Assembly: GCF_030161435.1 (NCBI RefSeq)
Contig: NZ_BSSV01000010.1
Span: 1-64,000 of the forward strand
DNA: 64,000 nucleotides
Origin: Thalassotalea loyana
GTDB taxonomy: Bacteria > Pseudomonadota > Gammaproteobacteria > Enterobacterales > Alteromonadaceae
Direction of reading: 5' to 3'
Shown here: positions 1 to 9,253 of the stretch, piece after piece
Layout: each line of letters opens with the position of its first letter
Position numbering within the stretch: position 1 is the stretch's first letter
Notes under the pieces: generated by a model
What the model saw: only the letters and a program-made list of their open reading frames with translations
What the model was told of the DNA's origin: nothing
The model's database searches: none
Made by a program: the position numbers and the translations under genes

Positions 1-62
1 GGATTTGAACCTTCGACAAATTGGTTAAAAGCCAACTGCTCTACCAACTGAGCTAACGACCG
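1..62 (-). tRNA. tRNA-Lys (anticodon TTT), 3' end cut by window edge
   Basis: Read on the minus strand, the sequence gives an acceptor 5' strand, a D arm with the usual GCTC/GAGC pairing and an anticodon arm whose loop is CTTTTAA, so the anticodon is TTT (lysine). A T arm with the GTTCAAAT loop follows. The last three bases of the T stem, the 3' acceptor strand and any CCA lie beyond position 1. In Escherichia coli a Lys/Val tRNA cluster follows ybgF (cpoB), and the same neighbourhood is seen here. Confidence 0.93.
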
Positions 63-216
63 ATATCCATCTTGCTTTGCACTACTCGTTCAAAGCGAGG
101 CATATGATACTCATAATTTTTTTCAGTGCAACAATAAAATTCGCTTTTTTTGAATTTATTATACTGTTTGCACAAAAAGACCACAAACCGATTACAATAT
201 CAACAATAATAGCTAA

Positions 217-1008
217 TTACTGCAAACTTTCTAGTCGAGGTTTTGCTAATTGAGCCGCCGACGAACTAGGATATTCTGATAACAATTGACGATATAAAAC
301 GCTCGCACGTGTATTATCATTTTCCTTTTGAGCAACCATACCAAGTTTCAATAATGCGTCACTGCGCTTACTCGACCCTTCATGTTGATTGACAACAATA
401 GCGAACTCTTGTTTCGCTCTTGCAAGCTCACCTTTGTTGAAAAGCAGTTGACCTAACCAGTAATGAGCATTTGGCGCATAACTAGAATTAGGATACTTTT
501 TATTAAAGGCTTCAAACTCTGGAATCGCTTCGTCATAACGCTTATCTTTTAGCACCATATTAACTGCACGATCATACGCTTCATTTTCAGTCAAATCTGA
601 ACTGTAGTTGATAACAGGTGCGTTTGATTCTGGTGCTGCAATGACTGCAGGTGGTGTAGAAGGCTGAATGGCAGCAGATACACGCTTATCAAGCTCTTGA
701 TAAAGGTCTCGTTGACGCTCTAGAATTTGATTTAACTTATGTGAATGTAACTCTGTTACCCCTCGAAGTTCATCAACTTCATTTTGCAATTCACTGAGCT
801 GCTGTCGAATCATGATTTGGTTTTTGTTATCCAAATTGATTTGACGTTCTAGCTTTGCCACTCGTTGCTCAATTGAAAGCGACGAATAGGTAGATGTAGA
901 GTTTGAGGTCGACTGACTACTAGCGTCAATCACAGGCGCTGGAGGTGCAGCTAGCGCCTGAGCGCTAACTGCCAATGAAACACCTAATAAAGCTTTATTA
1001 AGATTCAT
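217..1008 (-). CDS. cpoB: Cell division coordinator CpoB (YbgF), Tol-Pal periplasmic TPR protein
   Basis: Periplasmic protein of the Tol-Pal system that links outer-membrane constriction to PBP1B-driven septal peptidoglycan synthesis. The 263 aa begin with a signal peptide ending near ALAA (residues 1-20). A coiled-coil trimerisation region follows (about residues 45-110), then three tetratricopeptide-like repeats (about 140-260) with the typical AHYWLGQLLFNKGEL pattern. Length and architecture match the family. It lies 12 bases after pal and is the last gene of the Tol-Pal operon. An AGG precedes the ATG by 8 bases. Confidence 0.95.
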   Translation of the reverse strand: MNLNKALLGVSLAVSAQALAAPPAPVIDASSQSTSNSTSTYSSLSIEQRVAKLERQINLDNKNQIMIRQQLSELQNEVDELRGVTELHSHKLNQILERQRDLYQELDKRVSAAIQPSTPPAVIAAPESNAPVINYSSDLTENEAYDRAVNMVLKDKRYDEAIPEFEAFNKKYPNSSYAPNAHYWLGQLLFNKGELARAKQEFAIVVNQHEGSSKRSDALLKLGMVAQKENDNTRASVLYRQLLSEYPSSSAAQLAKPRLESLQ

Positions 1009-1020
1009 TGAATAACCTGA

Positions 1021-1566
1021 TTAGTATACTAATACTGCGCGACGGTTTTTAGCGAATGCACTTTCGCTACGGTCTTTAACCATTGGCTTTTCTTCACCGT
1101 AGCTAACTACGTTAATTTGTGAAGATGAAACGCCTAATGTTTCAAGATATGTTGCAACAGCTTTTGCCCGACGCTCACCCAACGCAATGTTGTATTCAGG
1201 CGTACCACTCTCATCAGCATGGCCTTCAATTAATACTGTTGTATTTGGGTTTGCAGCTAAGAATTGCGCGTGCGCTTCTAATACCGCAGCAAATGTAGAG
1301 CTTACAGTAGACTTATCGAAGTCGAAGTAAACGATGTGCTCAGAACGTAATTTAGCTAGCTCTTGACGCTTTTGCTCTTCAATTTCAGCAGCGCGTTTTG
1401 CAGCTGCAACACGTACTGCTTCTGCTTCACGCTCAGCTTGAGCTTGTGCTTGAGCATTTGTATCTACAGTGCTTTGAGTTTCTGTTTCATCGTTAGAGCT
1501 ACATGCTGCTAATGTGAACATAGGTAAGGCGATAGCTAAGGCTTTAACCGTTTTGTTTAAGCGCAT
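1021..1566 (-). CDS. pal: Peptidoglycan-associated lipoprotein Pal
   Basis: Outer-membrane lipoprotein that binds peptidoglycan non-covalently and docks TolB. The signal peptide ends in a lipobox, LAAC, with the lipidated Cys at residue 22. An Ala/Glu-rich linker follows (about 35-75), then an OmpA-like domain from about residue 77. Inside it are YFDFDKS, the peptidoglycan-contact region IEGHADESGTPEYNIALGE, and an RRA motif. A clear AAAGGAAAA ribosome site precedes the ATG. It lies between tolB and cpoB on the same strand. Confidence 0.96.
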   Translation of the reverse strand: MRLNKTVKALAIALPMFTLAACSSNDETETQSTVDTNAQAQAQAEREAEAVRVAAAKRAAEIEEQKRQELAKLRSEHIVYFDFDKSTVSSTFAAVLEAHAQFLAANPNTTVLIEGHADESGTPEYNIALGERRAKAVATYLETLGVSSSQINVVSYGEEKPMVKDRSESAFAKNRRAVLVY

Positions 1567-1603
1567 TTCATTTTCCTTTTTTTAATTTTAATTTAACTGT
1601 TAC

Positions 1604-2950
1604 TTATAAAAATGGCGACCATGATGGTGATTTTACTTGACCATTTAATGCAGGTAAACGCGCTTTAAAGCGACCATCAACAGACACTAAACTCAACACT
1701 TGACGATTATTGTGCATCGTTGAGTAAATAATTATACCACCGTTAGGTGATAGACTTGGCGATTCATCAAGCCTTGTTTTCGTTAAGACTTGGAATACAC
1801 CCGTATCAAATTCTTGTTTTGCTAAGTGGTACTGACCACGAGTACGGTTCACCATAATTAATTGGCGACCATCAGGACTAATTGAACCACCTAAGTTCAT
1901 TTCACCATCAAAAGTTAAACGGCGAATTTTTCCATCGAGTAAATTTACGCGATATAGCTGTGCTTTTCCACCCCGTTCTGAACTAAATACCAATGATTTT
2001 CCATCTGGAGACCAACTTGGCTCTGTATCAATGGCACGATGACGAGTCACACGACGTAAACGCTTGGTTGCGATATCCATAATGTAAACTTCTGGGTTAC
2101 CATCTTTTGAAAGCACCATTGCTAGCTTTGTGCCATCTGGAGAAAATACTGGCGCGCTGTTAATGCCTTTGAATGAGCTTATCAACTGGCGTTGACCAGT
2201 GTAAATATCGATCGTAAAGATTTGTGCTTGGTGATTCTCAAACGTTACAAACGCAAGCTGTTCACCGTTTGGATGCCAATTTGGCGACATCAGTGGCTCT
2301 CTAGAACTCAATAACACGTGCTCATTTGCACCGTCATAATCGGCAATAACGAGTTGATAAGGAAAGTCCCCTTCGTCTCGTACTATCACGTATGCAATCT
2401 TGGTTAAGAATGCGCCTCGAGTACCTGTCAGTTCCTCGTAGACTTTGTTTGAAATGGTATGTGCATAACGTCTGAACTGATCCGCTGCAATTTCAACGGT
2501 TGATTCTGCAAGAATATGATCTTCTGAAGCAACAAGTTTACCACCAGATAGCATTTGTGTTTCACCACCTGTTACCTGACCACGAATCACATCAACTAGT
2601 TGAAAATTAACTTCATAACGGCCAATCGTCGTTTCTTTGATTTCACCAATAACAATCGCTTCAACGCCTGTAGAAGCCCACGCAGCGTAATCAACCTCAC
2701 TGTCTTTAGAAGGTAATTGAGGATATTGTGAAGCATCAATTGGACTGAATTTACCACTAACAAGTAAATCAAAACTCACGACATCAGCAATACGTTCTGG
2801 CATCGGATTAATGCCATTATATTTAAACGGAAGCACCGCAATTGGGCGCGCGCTATCAATACCTTCAGTAATGATAATTTCTAAAGTTGCGCGTGCCTGA
2901 GTTGACACTAACGCTGTTATCAATACAAACAGTAGATATATATGCTTCAT
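1604..2950 (-). CDS. tolB: Tol-Pal system periplasmic beta-propeller protein TolB
   Basis: Periplasmic protein that shuttles between Pal and the TolA/inner-membrane complex. The 448 aa start with a signal peptide (residues 1-21, ending ARA). An N-terminal alpha/beta domain follows (about 25-165), then a six-bladed WD40-like propeller with repeated SPDG motifs ([30 protein letters not shown]). Length is normal for the family. It is 37 bases upstream of pal and 49 bases downstream of tolA, so it is probably part of one transcript. Confidence 0.97.
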   Translation of the reverse strand: MKHIYLLFVLITALVSTQARATLEIIITEGIDSARPIAVLPFKYNGINPMPERIADVVSFDLLVSGKFSPIDASQYPQLPSKDSEVDYAAWASTGVEAIVIGEIKETTIGRYEVNFQLVDVIRGQVTGGETQMLSGGKLVASEDHILAESTVEIAADQFRRYAHTISNKVYEELTGTRGAFLTKIAYVIVRDEGDFPYQLVIADYDGANEHVLLSSREPLMSPNWHPNGEQLAFVTFENHQAQIFTIDIYTGQRQLISSFKGINSAPVFSPDGTKLAMVLSKDGNPEVYIMDIATKRLRRVTRHRAIDTEPSWSPDGKSLVFSSERGGKAQLYRVNLLDGKIRRLTFDGEMNLGGSISPDGRQLIMVNRTRGQYHLAKQEFDTGVFQVLTKTRLDESPSLSPNGGIIIYSTMHNNRQVLSLVSVDGRFKARLPALNGQVKSPSWSPFL

Positions 2951-2999
2951 AACGATTTTGTTTAAAACTCTCTAATTAAGGTTAATGACTATGGTTAAT

Positions 3000-3932
3000 T
3001 TAAAACTCTGGTCTGAACGTTAAGCTAATATTACGCATCTCATTGAACACTTCTGGGTCCTTTGAAACAGGTAATGTACCAGCCTTTAAAACTGCCGTTT
3101 TAGCTGCGTTACAGACAACAGCATCGCCACCAGTCGCTTGAACATTAGTTACAAAACCTGATGGTGCAAGACTTATCGCTAATTTACAAGACTTTCCTTC
3201 CATTGTGCTACGGTCGGTAATTAAATTGCGCTGAATGGTCTGAGTGATTAATGCTGTAAAGCGTTGAATTTCACTTTGCATTTGCGCTCGTCTAGCCTGT
3301 TGACGTTGTGCCATTTCTTGGGCCATTTGTTCGGCTAACATTTGCTCCTGCATCGCGCGTTCTCTTGCTTCTCGCTCTTTTCGCTTGCGCTCTTCTTCTT
3401 TCTTCTTACGCAATTCTTCAGCTTTTTTCGCTTCAGCTTCTTCCTTCAATCGTTTTGCTTTTGCTGCCGCAGCAGCTTCTTCCGCACGCTTTTTCTCTTG
3501 CTCTTTTGCTTGTCGAAGTTTTTCCGCTTTGTCTGCTTTTGCCTTAGCCTTTCGAGCAGCTTCATCTGCACGTTTCTTGTCTTGCTCTTTTTGCTTACGC
3601 TGTTTTTCTAACGCCTTAATTCGCGCTTGCTCTTTAGCTCTTTTCTTTTGAGCTTCTGATGCTCTGCGCTCCAAATCTCTTATACGTTTTGCTTCAGCCG
3701 CTTTTTCATCAGCTTTTTTCTTTCTGATTTCTTTAACCCGCGCCTCTAGCTTAGATTTATCAACAGTAACCGCCTTAATCGGCTCAACTTGGTCTTGCTT
3801 TTGTTCAACAACAGTGGCCTGCATTGTTGGAGTTGGCTTCTCATGTGACATTGAAAATTCGCCAAACAACATTACAGCCGCCAGTATGGCGTGTAACAGC
3901 AGGCTAACAACTAATGCGGTAGAATACTTCAT
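3000..3932 (-). CDS. tolA: Cell envelope integrity protein TolA
   Basis: Inner-membrane protein that spans the periplasm and transmits proton-motive-force energy from TolQR to TolB-Pal. One N-terminal membrane helix (about residues 5-24) is followed by a very long Lys/Glu/Ala-rich helix (about 50-215). The globular C-terminal domain (about 220-310) contains an SCKLAISLAPSGFV stretch and two Cys that can form the conserved disulfide. The repetitive helix accounts for several long open frames on the other strand, which are not genes. The gene ends 49 bases before tolB. Confidence 0.95.
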   Translation of the reverse strand: MKYSTALVVSLLLHAILAAVMLFGEFSMSHEKPTPTMQATVVEQKQDQVEPIKAVTVDKSKLEARVKEIRKKKADEKAAEAKRIRDLERRASEAQKKRAKEQARIKALEKQRKQKEQDKKRADEAARKAKAKADKAEKLRQAKEQEKKRAEEAAAAAKAKRLKEEAEAKKAEELRKKKEEERKRKEREARERAMQEQMLAEQMAQEMAQRQQARRAQMQSEIQRFTALITQTIQRNLITDRSTMEGKSCKLAISLAPSGFVTNVQATGGDAVVCNAAKTAVLKAGTLPVSKDPEVFNEMRNISLTFRPEF

Positions 3933-3938
3933 TGATAA

Positions 3939-4364
3939 TTACTTCTCAGGGGTATCGGTCATAAGGCCAACAGATGGCACTCCAGCTTGCTTTTGCAGCA
4001 TCACCATTAATTGAACGACAGCATCGTAACTCACGCTACCATCTCCGTTTACTACCACAGGCCTATCAGGTTCAACAACTAACCTTGCTGCGACCTCTTC
4101 AGCCAAAGCCTGTGCTGACATAGGGATATTTTCACCCACTCCGTTTGCAAGGTAATAATTACCATCGGCGTCAACTGAAGCGACCAGAGGTGTTTTACTA
4201 TCTTCATCAAGTGGCTCTGCTTCTGCTTGTGGCAGGTCAACTTTAACCCCTTGCGTAATAAGAGGGGCGGTTACCATAAAAATAATAAGCAGTACTAACA
4301 TCACGTCGATGTATGGTACTACGTTAATTTCCGCTACTTTACGTCGTCTAACCCTTTGGTACAT
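3939..4364 (-). CDS. tolR: Tol-Pal inner-membrane protein TolR
   Basis: ExbD/TolR family protein that forms the proton channel with TolQ. The 141 aa contain a single N-terminal membrane helix carrying the conserved Asp (VVPYIDVMLVLLIIFMV, about residues 16-32) and a periplasmic domain that binds peptidoglycan. It sits 9 bases after tolQ and 6 bases before tolA, consistent with cotranscription and coupling. Confidence 0.96.
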   Translation of the reverse strand: MYQRVRRRKVAEINVVPYIDVMLVLLIIFMVTAPLITQGVKVDLPQAEAEPLDEDSKTPLVASVDADGNYYLANGVGENIPMSAQALAEEVAARLVVEPDRPVVVNGDGSVSYDAVVQLMVMLQKQAGVPSVGLMTDTPEK

Positions 4365-4373
4365 GTTGATACC

Positions 4374-5051
4374 CTACTCTTCAGTCATGACTTGACGTTG
4401 CAGGATACTTGAAAACTCTTCCATAAAATTCGCATATGAGTTTTCTAACTTTTCAACTATATGACTAAATCGGTTGTAAGCCATTACCGCAGGGATTGCA
4501 GCAAATAATCCCATAGCGGTAGCGACAAGTGCTTCGGCAATGCCTGGAGCCACCATTGCTAGCGTCGCTTGTTTTACTGCACCTAAGGCAATAAATGAAT
4601 TCATAATTCCCCAAACGGTACCAAATAACCCAATGTAAGGACTGATAGACCCCACGGTTGCCATAAATGGAAGGTGCTTTTCTAATTGGTCAACTTCTCT
4701 AGATAGCGCAACACGCATAGAACGATGTGTACCGTCCACTATCAAACTTGGAGATTGGCTATTTGACTTGCGTAGGCGCACAAATTCTTTAAAACCCGCA
4801 ACAAATAAACTCTCGATACCTTGTACATCTGGCTTACTGCTAACTTCGCTATATAATTTACTCAAATCTGCACCACCCCAGAAAGTATCTTCAAACTGGT
4901 GCAACTTCGCTTGCGCTTTATTTAACGCAGCACGACGCTGAAAAATCATTGCCCAACACACAACCGAAAAACCCAATAAAATAAGCATTACAGTTTTAAC
5001 TAATAAACTTGCTTGTAAAAACAGATCAAAAATTGACAGTTCAGCTGACAC
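4374..5051 (-). CDS. tolQ: Tol-Pal inner-membrane motor protein TolQ
   Basis: MotA/TolQ/ExbB proton-channel subunit of 225 aa with three predicted membrane helices: one N-terminal (about 15-37) and two C-terminal (about 130-155 and 170-192). The family signature lies around [13 protein letters not shown], followed by [20 protein letters not shown]. Its start overlaps the last 11 bases of ybgC, which indicates translational coupling. It is the second gene of the Tol-Pal transcript. Confidence 0.96.
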   Translation of the reverse strand: MSAELSIFDLFLQASLLVKTVMLILLGFSVVCWAMIFQRRAALNKAQAKLHQFEDTFWGGADLSKLYSEVSSKPDVQGIESLFVAGFKEFVRLRKSNSQSPSLIVDGTHRSMRVALSREVDQLEKHLPFMATVGSISPYIGLFGTVWGIMNSFIALGAVKQATLAMVAPGIAEALVATAMGLFAAIPAVMAYNRFSHIVEKLENSYANFMEEFSSILQRQVMTEE

Positions 5052-5451
5052 TTTCTAAAGCTCCTAAGATAAAAGATGGTATTGCGATTGGTTTATTTTT
5101 ATTGAAGTCTACACATGCAACGTTAACCTCAACCTCGCATAACTTGACCTTTTCTTGGTTAATAATTTGCTGGTTAAATATAATAGAGGCACGTTTTAGC
5201 GTTTTAATTTCAGTCTTTACGTTTAGTAAATCATCCAGTCGCGCTGATGCTAAATTACTCATAGCTACTTTTGTGACCACAAAACCAATATTTTGTTCTA
5301 AAAATTTTGACTGGCTAATACCTAAAAGCCTAAGCCATTCAGTACGGGCTCTCTCACAAAACTTTAAATAGTTGGCATAGTAGACAATTCCACCAGCATC
5401 AGTATCTTCGTAATACACACGTATTGGGAATTGAAAAATGGATTCAGACAT
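5041..5451 (-). CDS. ybgC: Acyl-CoA thioesterase YbgC, Tol-Pal associated
   Basis: Hot-dog fold thioesterase of the 4-hydroxybenzoyl-CoA thioesterase family, the usual first gene of tol-pal operons. The motif [19 protein letters not shown] contains the catalytic Asp and is strongly conserved. An in-frame TTG lies one codon upstream (5454), but the ATG at 5451 is preferred and gives 136 aa. No clear ribosome site is visible upstream. The stop overlaps the start of tolQ. Confidence 0.94.
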   Translation of the reverse strand: MSESIFQFPIRVYYEDTDAGGIVYYANYLKFCERARTEWLRLLGISQSKFLEQNIGFVVTKVAMSNLASARLDDLLNVKTEIKTLKRASIIFNQQIINQEKVKLCEVEVNVACVDFNKNKPIAIPSFILGALESVS

Positions 5452-5775
5452 CAACGTTTATTGTTATAATTTCATTGGGTCATATCTTAATAGATTAGCC
5501 CTAGTGACGACAAGCTTTAGCAGGAGTTTGCAACAAAAAGTCACAATAAAAGCACTTTTAATATTTTTTTTATTATTTTTTCACTTTTTTTTTGTGCTTT
5601 TTTTCTTCATTACTCAAATTAACCAACTGGTTAACCTTTCATGAATATGCATAAAACCATCACAAAAAACCTGCGCACAAGAATAAATCACGCATAATTA
5701 TTCACAATAGAACAATACCATTAAATAGAATAACTTATTCATTAGTTTTTCTAATGCGAAAATCAAAATATTTTT

Positions 5776-5804
5776 TCTTGTTTAACGCGATCACATCACT
5801 ATAA
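5776..5804 (+). promoter_or_regulatory. Sigma-70-type promoter for candidate small RNA
   Basis: A perfect TATAAT at about 5799-5804 is preceded, 16 bases upstream, by TTGTTT. Transcription from here would start near 5811 and read straight into the hairpin-rich segment ending at the 5941-5970 terminator. No coding frame follows in that interval. Confidence 0.55.
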
Positions 5805-5810
5805 TACACA

Positions 5811-5970
5811 CATCTTCTGAGCTAGCGCACTGGTCTGATGACCATTAGCCAGATACTTTATTGAATAGATAATGAGTAATTATCTCTTCTCTCTGACATG
5901 TTTCCTGGAATTTTATTTCCTTCTACAACTTGATTAGTTGAACCGCATTGATTCAATGCGGTTTTTTTTT
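5811..5970 (+). ncRNA. Candidate structured small RNA, about 160 nt
   Basis: Between a good promoter and a strong intrinsic terminator, with no coding frame, five hairpins follow one another. TGGTC/GACCA has a TGAT loop (5831-5844). AGATAAT/ATTATCT has a GAGTA loop (5867-5885). GGAA/TTCC lies at 5907-5920. CAACT/AGTTG has a TGATT loop (5926-5940). The terminator is AACCGCATTG/CAATGCGGTT plus a T tract (5941-5970). The element TGACATGTTTCC at 5894-5905 recurs in the second candidate near 20591. I do not recognise it as a named family. Confidence 0.55.
5941..5970 (+). terminator. Rho-independent terminator of the candidate small RNA
   Basis: A perfect 10-base stem AACCGCATTG/CAATGCGGTT is followed by a run of T from 5962 to 5970. 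It lies about 115 bases before the Sel1-repeat gene, so it does not terminate a known coding sequence on this strand. Confidence 0.85.
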
Positions 5971-6086
5971 ATCTTAATTTTTCCCATCTTTCTCTACGAA
6001 ATTTATAGTAGACGTAACTAAAATTATTGCTATATTGGTATTAGGTTATTTTTTCACCACCCAACATCTAAAAATAAGGATTAGTT

Positions 6087-6863
6087 ATGCGATTGCTTTT
6101 ATTAGGGATTTTCACATTCATTTTAAGTGCCAGTGCCGCTGCGGTTTCGGTACCTCAATGTATGACAGAAGAATGCGTTGAGCGTTTTAAGGGCTTCAAG
6201 AAAGCAGCGAAACGAGGTCACTTGGGCGCAGTATATAATATAGGTAAATTCTACTATTTTGGTTACGGTACTGAGATCGACCACAAACTTTCATTGAAAT
6301 ACTATCGTAAAGCTGCGGTGTTGGGTGCAAAAGAAGCACAATATATGTCGGGATTAATTTATCTGACAAATGATGATTTATACGACTTTAAACAGGGCAC
6401 CAAGTGGTTATCGCGCGCTGATGCATTCAACCACCCTCATGCGCCTTTTCTTTTAGGCAAGGCTTATGTAACTGATAAAGATCACATTGATTACACTAAA
6501 TCAGACTTTTACTTAGCCAAAGCATTTGATAACAAATATGGTAAGTTGCCACAACTGATTGACGACTTAATTGCTAGTAATCAATTCAATGAAACTAATT
6601 ACCCTCAACTAACAAACAAACTTGTCGAAGCAAACCTCTGGATTGAGGATGGAAAGCTTAGCGATTGGCTGGTTAAAGATTATGAGACAATTACCGTGTC
6701 TGGACGCTCACTGGAGACAACATTAGACGAAATCCTAGTTAACTATCGCAGCAGAAATGACACAACAGGCTCACGTTTGAATGCCGATTGCGTCAAAAAA
6801 GCGGCTTGCCAGCGTAAATCATTGAATGAAATGAAAGACTCAATTTGGGTGTCACAAAAATAA
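6087..6863 (+). CDS. Secreted Sel1-like repeat (TPR) protein
   Basis: 258 aa with a signal peptide (residues 1-20). At least two Sel1-type repeats follow: AAKRGHLGAVYNIGKFYYFG (about 38-57) and SLKYYRKAAVLGAKEAQYMSG (about 69-90), with a weaker third near 100-125. The C-terminal half has no motif I recognise. Cysteines near 25, 30, 235 and 241 could form disulfides in the periplasm. Such repeat proteins mediate protein-protein contacts; the partner here is unknown. AAGGA lies 8 bases before the ATG. It converges on ruvB. Confidence 0.8.
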   Translation: MRLLLLGIFTFILSASAAAVSVPQCMTEECVERFKGFKKAAKRGHLGAVYNIGKFYYFGYGTEIDHKLSLKYYRKAAVLGAKEAQYMSGLIYLTNDDLYDFKQGTKWLSRADAFNHPHAPFLLGKAYVTDKDHIDYTKSDFYLAKAFDNKYGKLPQLIDDLIASNQFNETNYPQLTNKLVEANLWIEDGKLSDWLVKDYETITVSGRSLETTLDEILVNYRSRNDTTGSRLNADCVKKAACQRKSLNEMKDSIWVSQK

Positions 6864-6885
6864 CAGAAATTCAAGCGAGTAACGA

Positions 6886-7893
6886 TTACTCGCTTGGTCT
6901 AACGATATCAAAATGCTGATATGCGCGGTCAGTTGCTATTCGACCGCGTGGTGTCCGCTGTAAAAAGCCTTGTTGAATCAAAAATGGTTCAATAACATCT
7001 TCAATTGTTTCTCGCTCTTCACCAATAGCAGCCGCAATATTATCTAAACCTACAGGCCCACCCATAAATTTATCAATAATGGCTTCGAGTAATTTTCTAT
7101 CCATTAGATCAAAGCCTTCCGTGTCTATTTCAAGCATATTTAACGCTTTAGATGCACAAACCTGATTTACAATACCCCCCGTTTTTACATCAGCATAATC
7201 CCTGACTCGGCGTAACAAGCGGTTGGCAATTCGAGGGGTTCCTCTTGAACGTCTTGCTATTTCCAAAGCACCACCATGATCGATGGTCAAATTCAAAAAG
7301 TGTGCACTGCGCGTCACAATATCAGTTAGATCTTCTACTTTATAAAACTCAAGGCGTTGAACGATCCCAAAACGGTCTCTCAGCGGCGAAGTTAAAGCGC
7401 CTGCCCTTGTAGTTGCACCAATTAACGTAAATGGAGGTAAATCTAGTTTGATGGAACGCGCTGCTGGTCCCTCGCCAATCATGATATCTAATTGGTAATC
7501 TTCCATTGCAGGATATAAAACTTCCTCAACCACCGGGCTCAGGCGATGAATTTCATCGATAAATAAAACATCACCTTCTTCCAAGTTTGTAAGCAACGCA
7601 GCTAAATCACCAGCCTTTTCTAGCACCGGACCTGATGTTGTACGAATATTCACGCCCATTTCATTTGCAACGATATTTGCTAATGTTGTTTTACCTAAAC
7701 CAGGTGGACCGAAGATAAGTAAGTGGTCCAGCGCTTCCTCACGTTTTTTTGCTGCAGAAATAAATATTTCCATCTGCGATTTAACGTGATCTTGGCCTTT
7801 ATAATCTTCAAGTAATTTAGGACGTATCGCACGATCTACACCTTCTTCTTCGGGTGTCGCTACGGGTTGGATAAGTCGATCAGCTTCAATCAT
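6886..7893 (-). CDS. ruvB: Holliday junction branch-migration ATPase RuvB
   Basis: AAA+ motor that, with RuvA, drives branch migration of Holliday junctions during recombinational repair. Of 335 aa, the Walker A is GPPGLGKTT (about 63-71), Walker B is LFIDEIHR (about 109-116), sensor 1 is GATTRAG, and an arginine-finger region is at PLRDRFG. The C-terminal winged helix includes GGPVGLDN. Length matches the family. It lies 9 bases after ruvA and is cotranscribed with it. Confidence 0.97.
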   Translation of the reverse strand: MIEADRLIQPVATPEEEGVDRAIRPKLLEDYKGQDHVKSQMEIFISAAKKREEALDHLLIFGPPGLGKTTLANIVANEMGVNIRTTSGPVLEKAGDLAALLTNLEEGDVLFIDEIHRLSPVVEEVLYPAMEDYQLDIMIGEGPAARSIKLDLPPFTLIGATTRAGALTSPLRDRFGIVQRLEFYKVEDLTDIVTRSAHFLNLTIDHGGALEIARRSRGTPRIANRLLRRVRDYADVKTGGIVNQVCASKALNMLEIDTEGFDLMDRKLLEAIIDKFMGGPVGLDNIAAAIGEERETIEDVIEPFLIQQGFLQRTPRGRIATDRAYQHFDIVRPSE

Positions 7894-7902
7894 GAAATAA
7901 CC

Positions 7903-8523
7903 TTAAAGCATTGCTTTTAATGAATCTCGAATAAGCTCTTCAGATGATTTTTCTTCACTAAAGACTGCTTTTACTGCTTTTTCTGCTTGGCCTTGAGTAT
8001 ACCCTAAAGAGATTAAAGCGTTAATTGCATCACCTTTATTATCTGTTGTTATAAAAGTTGACTCATTAGACTCAAGAATCGGCGCCGCATCGGTAAATGG
8101 TGTTGAAGACTCGCCTTGCCAGTCTTTTAACCTATCACGCATTTCAATAAGTAACCGCTCAGCTGTTTTTTTGCCGACACCTGGTATTTTTACAATGGTA
8201 GTGACATCATCATGGGCAACGCAGCTGACAAATTGATTTGCCGACATACCAGACAAGATGGCTAAAGCGAGTTTTGGACCAACACCATTAACCTTAATTA
8301 ACAAACGAAACAGTTTACGTTCAGTTTTATTCGCGAATCCATATAACAATTGTGCATCTTCTCGGACAACAAAGTGCGTATAAATAACCGCCTCATCATT
8401 AATTTCAGGTAATGCATAAATGCTGGTCATTGGCATAGACACTTCGTACCCTACACCTTGGCACTCAATGACAATTTCAGGTGCTGTTTTTTCGACAAGA
8501 ATGCCGCGTAATCGTCCGATCAT
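7903..8523 (-). CDS. ruvA: Holliday junction DNA-binding protein RuvA
   Basis: Tetrameric protein that recognises four-way junctions and loads RuvB. The 206 aa have an N-terminal OB fold (1-63), tandem helix-hairpin-helix motifs ([15 protein letters not shown] and [16 protein letters not shown], about 78-130), and a C-terminal domain (about 160-206) that contacts RuvB. The ATG is at 8523. A candidate SOS operator lies about 50-65 bases upstream. Confidence 0.97.
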   Translation of the reverse strand: MIGRLRGILVEKTAPEIVIECQGVGYEVSMPMTSIYALPEINDEAVIYTHFVVREDAQLLYGFANKTERKLFRLLIKVNGVGPKLALAILSGMSANQFVSCVAHDDVTTIVKIPGVGKKTAERLLIEMRDRLKDWQGESSTPFTDAAPILESNESTFITTDNKGDAINALISLGYTQGQAEKAVKAVFSEEKSSEELIRDSLKAML

Positions 8524-8573
8524 AGAATTTTATCTGATTGAAAAGTTATTGATTTTATCACGCCACAATACCA

Positions 8574-8589
8574 CTAGATGTTTATACAG
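8574..8589. promoter_or_regulatory. Candidate LexA (SOS) box upstream of ruvAB
   Basis: CTAGATGTTTATACAG resembles the LexA consensus CTGT-N8-ACAG. The ACAG half is perfect and the middle is AT-rich, but the CTGT half has two mismatches (CTAG). It sits where ruvAB would be controlled, between ruvC and ruvA, and ruvAB is SOS-induced in E. coli. The imperfect half-site keeps confidence low. Confidence 0.35.
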
Positions 8590-8623
8590 TAAAGTGGTAT
8601 TTAATTAGCACTGACCGAGCTGG

Positions 8624-9151
8624 TTAACGAAGACGACGGCGAACGGTTTTTGTTGCCTGGCCTTGGAGTTTTGAAATGGAATCGTGAGAATGTGCATGAC
8701 AAAGCGCTACTGCTAATGCATCAGCAGCATCAGCTTGAGGCGTGCCCGGTAGTTTTAAGATCGACGTTACCATATGCTGCACTTGTTCTTTACTTGCCCC
8801 ACCCGTACCAACAACAGATTGCTTGATTTGTCTTGCCGAATACTCTGCAATCTCTAAGCTAGCATTGGTAGCTGCGACAATAGCCGCTCCGCGCGCTTGA
8901 CCAAGTTTAAGCGCCGAATCAGGATTTTTCGCCATAAATACTTGCTCAATGGCAAACCTATCCGGCTTAAACTGTACAATGAGCTCAGATACCCCAGCAA
9001 AAATGGTCTGTAGTCGGGTACCTAAATCATCTCCTTGCGCAATCGCTTTAATACAACCACTGCCTAAGTAGGTAAAATGACGACCTTCTTGTTTAATAAC
9101 GCCATAGCCTGTAAAGCGAGAGCCTGGGTCTATTCCTAAAATAATTGTCAA
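8624..9151 (-). CDS. ruvC: Holliday junction resolvase RuvC
   Basis: RNase H-fold endonuclease that cuts Holliday junctions symmetrically. Of 175 aa, catalytic acidic residues are visible: Asp7 in [12 protein letters not shown], Glu in RFAIEQVF (about 68), and the C-terminal pair in [16 protein letters not shown] (about 138-141). The gene follows aspS directly; yebC, which often sits between them in enterobacteria, is absent. A gap of 100 bases and a terminator before it suggest ruvC and ruvAB may have separate promoters. Confidence 0.97.
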   Translation of the reverse strand: MTIILGIDPGSRFTGYGVIKQEGRHFTYLGSGCIKAIAQGDDLGTRLQTIFAGVSELIVQFKPDRFAIEQVFMAKNPDSALKLGQARGAAIVAATNASLEIAEYSARQIKQSVVGTGGASKEQVQHMVTSILKLPGTPQADAADALAVALCHAHSHDSISKLQGQATKTVRRRLR

Positions 9152-9205
9152 AGTATATCCGTTGTTATTTTTTGGTTTAATTTATTTAATTCTTCAGCAA
9201 ATAGC

Positions 9206-9231
9206 AAAAACGCGCCAATGGCGCGTTTTTA
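9206..9231 (-). terminator. Terminator after aspS
   Basis: The palindrome AAAAACGCGCC-AATG-GCGCGTTTTT is flanked by A and T runs, so it could work in either direction. It lies between the end of aspS and the start of ruvC. Confidence 0.8.
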
Positions 9232-9253
9232 ATAAGCACTGAAAATAAGCTAA

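Larger units (their letters stand above)
5455..6086. other. Long intergenic region between ybgC and the Sel1-repeat gene
   Basis: This 630-base stretch separates two divergent genes. Positions 5455-5790 are very AT-rich with long T runs near 5565-5620, and no convincing coding frame is present. The promoter of the tol-pal operon should lie here but I cannot place it with confidence. From about 5798 to 5970 there is a promoter-like element, a series of hairpins and a terminator (annotated separately). The remaining bases to 6086 are the leader of the next gene. Confidence 0.7.

Noticed and set aside
3308-3651. Overlapping long open frames on the plus strand inside tolA
   Set aside because: They come from the Lys/Glu/Ala-rich helix of TolA read on the other strand and give low-complexity Phe/Leu/Ser-rich products with no ribosome site.
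5438-5644. 68-aa plus-strand open frame upstream of ybgC
   Set aside because: Overlaps the ybgC start and its second half comes from T-rich tracts, giving an artificial Phe/Leu-rich product; no ribosome site.
5867-5885. GATAATGAGTAATTATC as a Fur box
   Set aside because: It fits the hairpin of the candidate small RNA better, and the spacing and centre differ from the 19-base Fur consensus.
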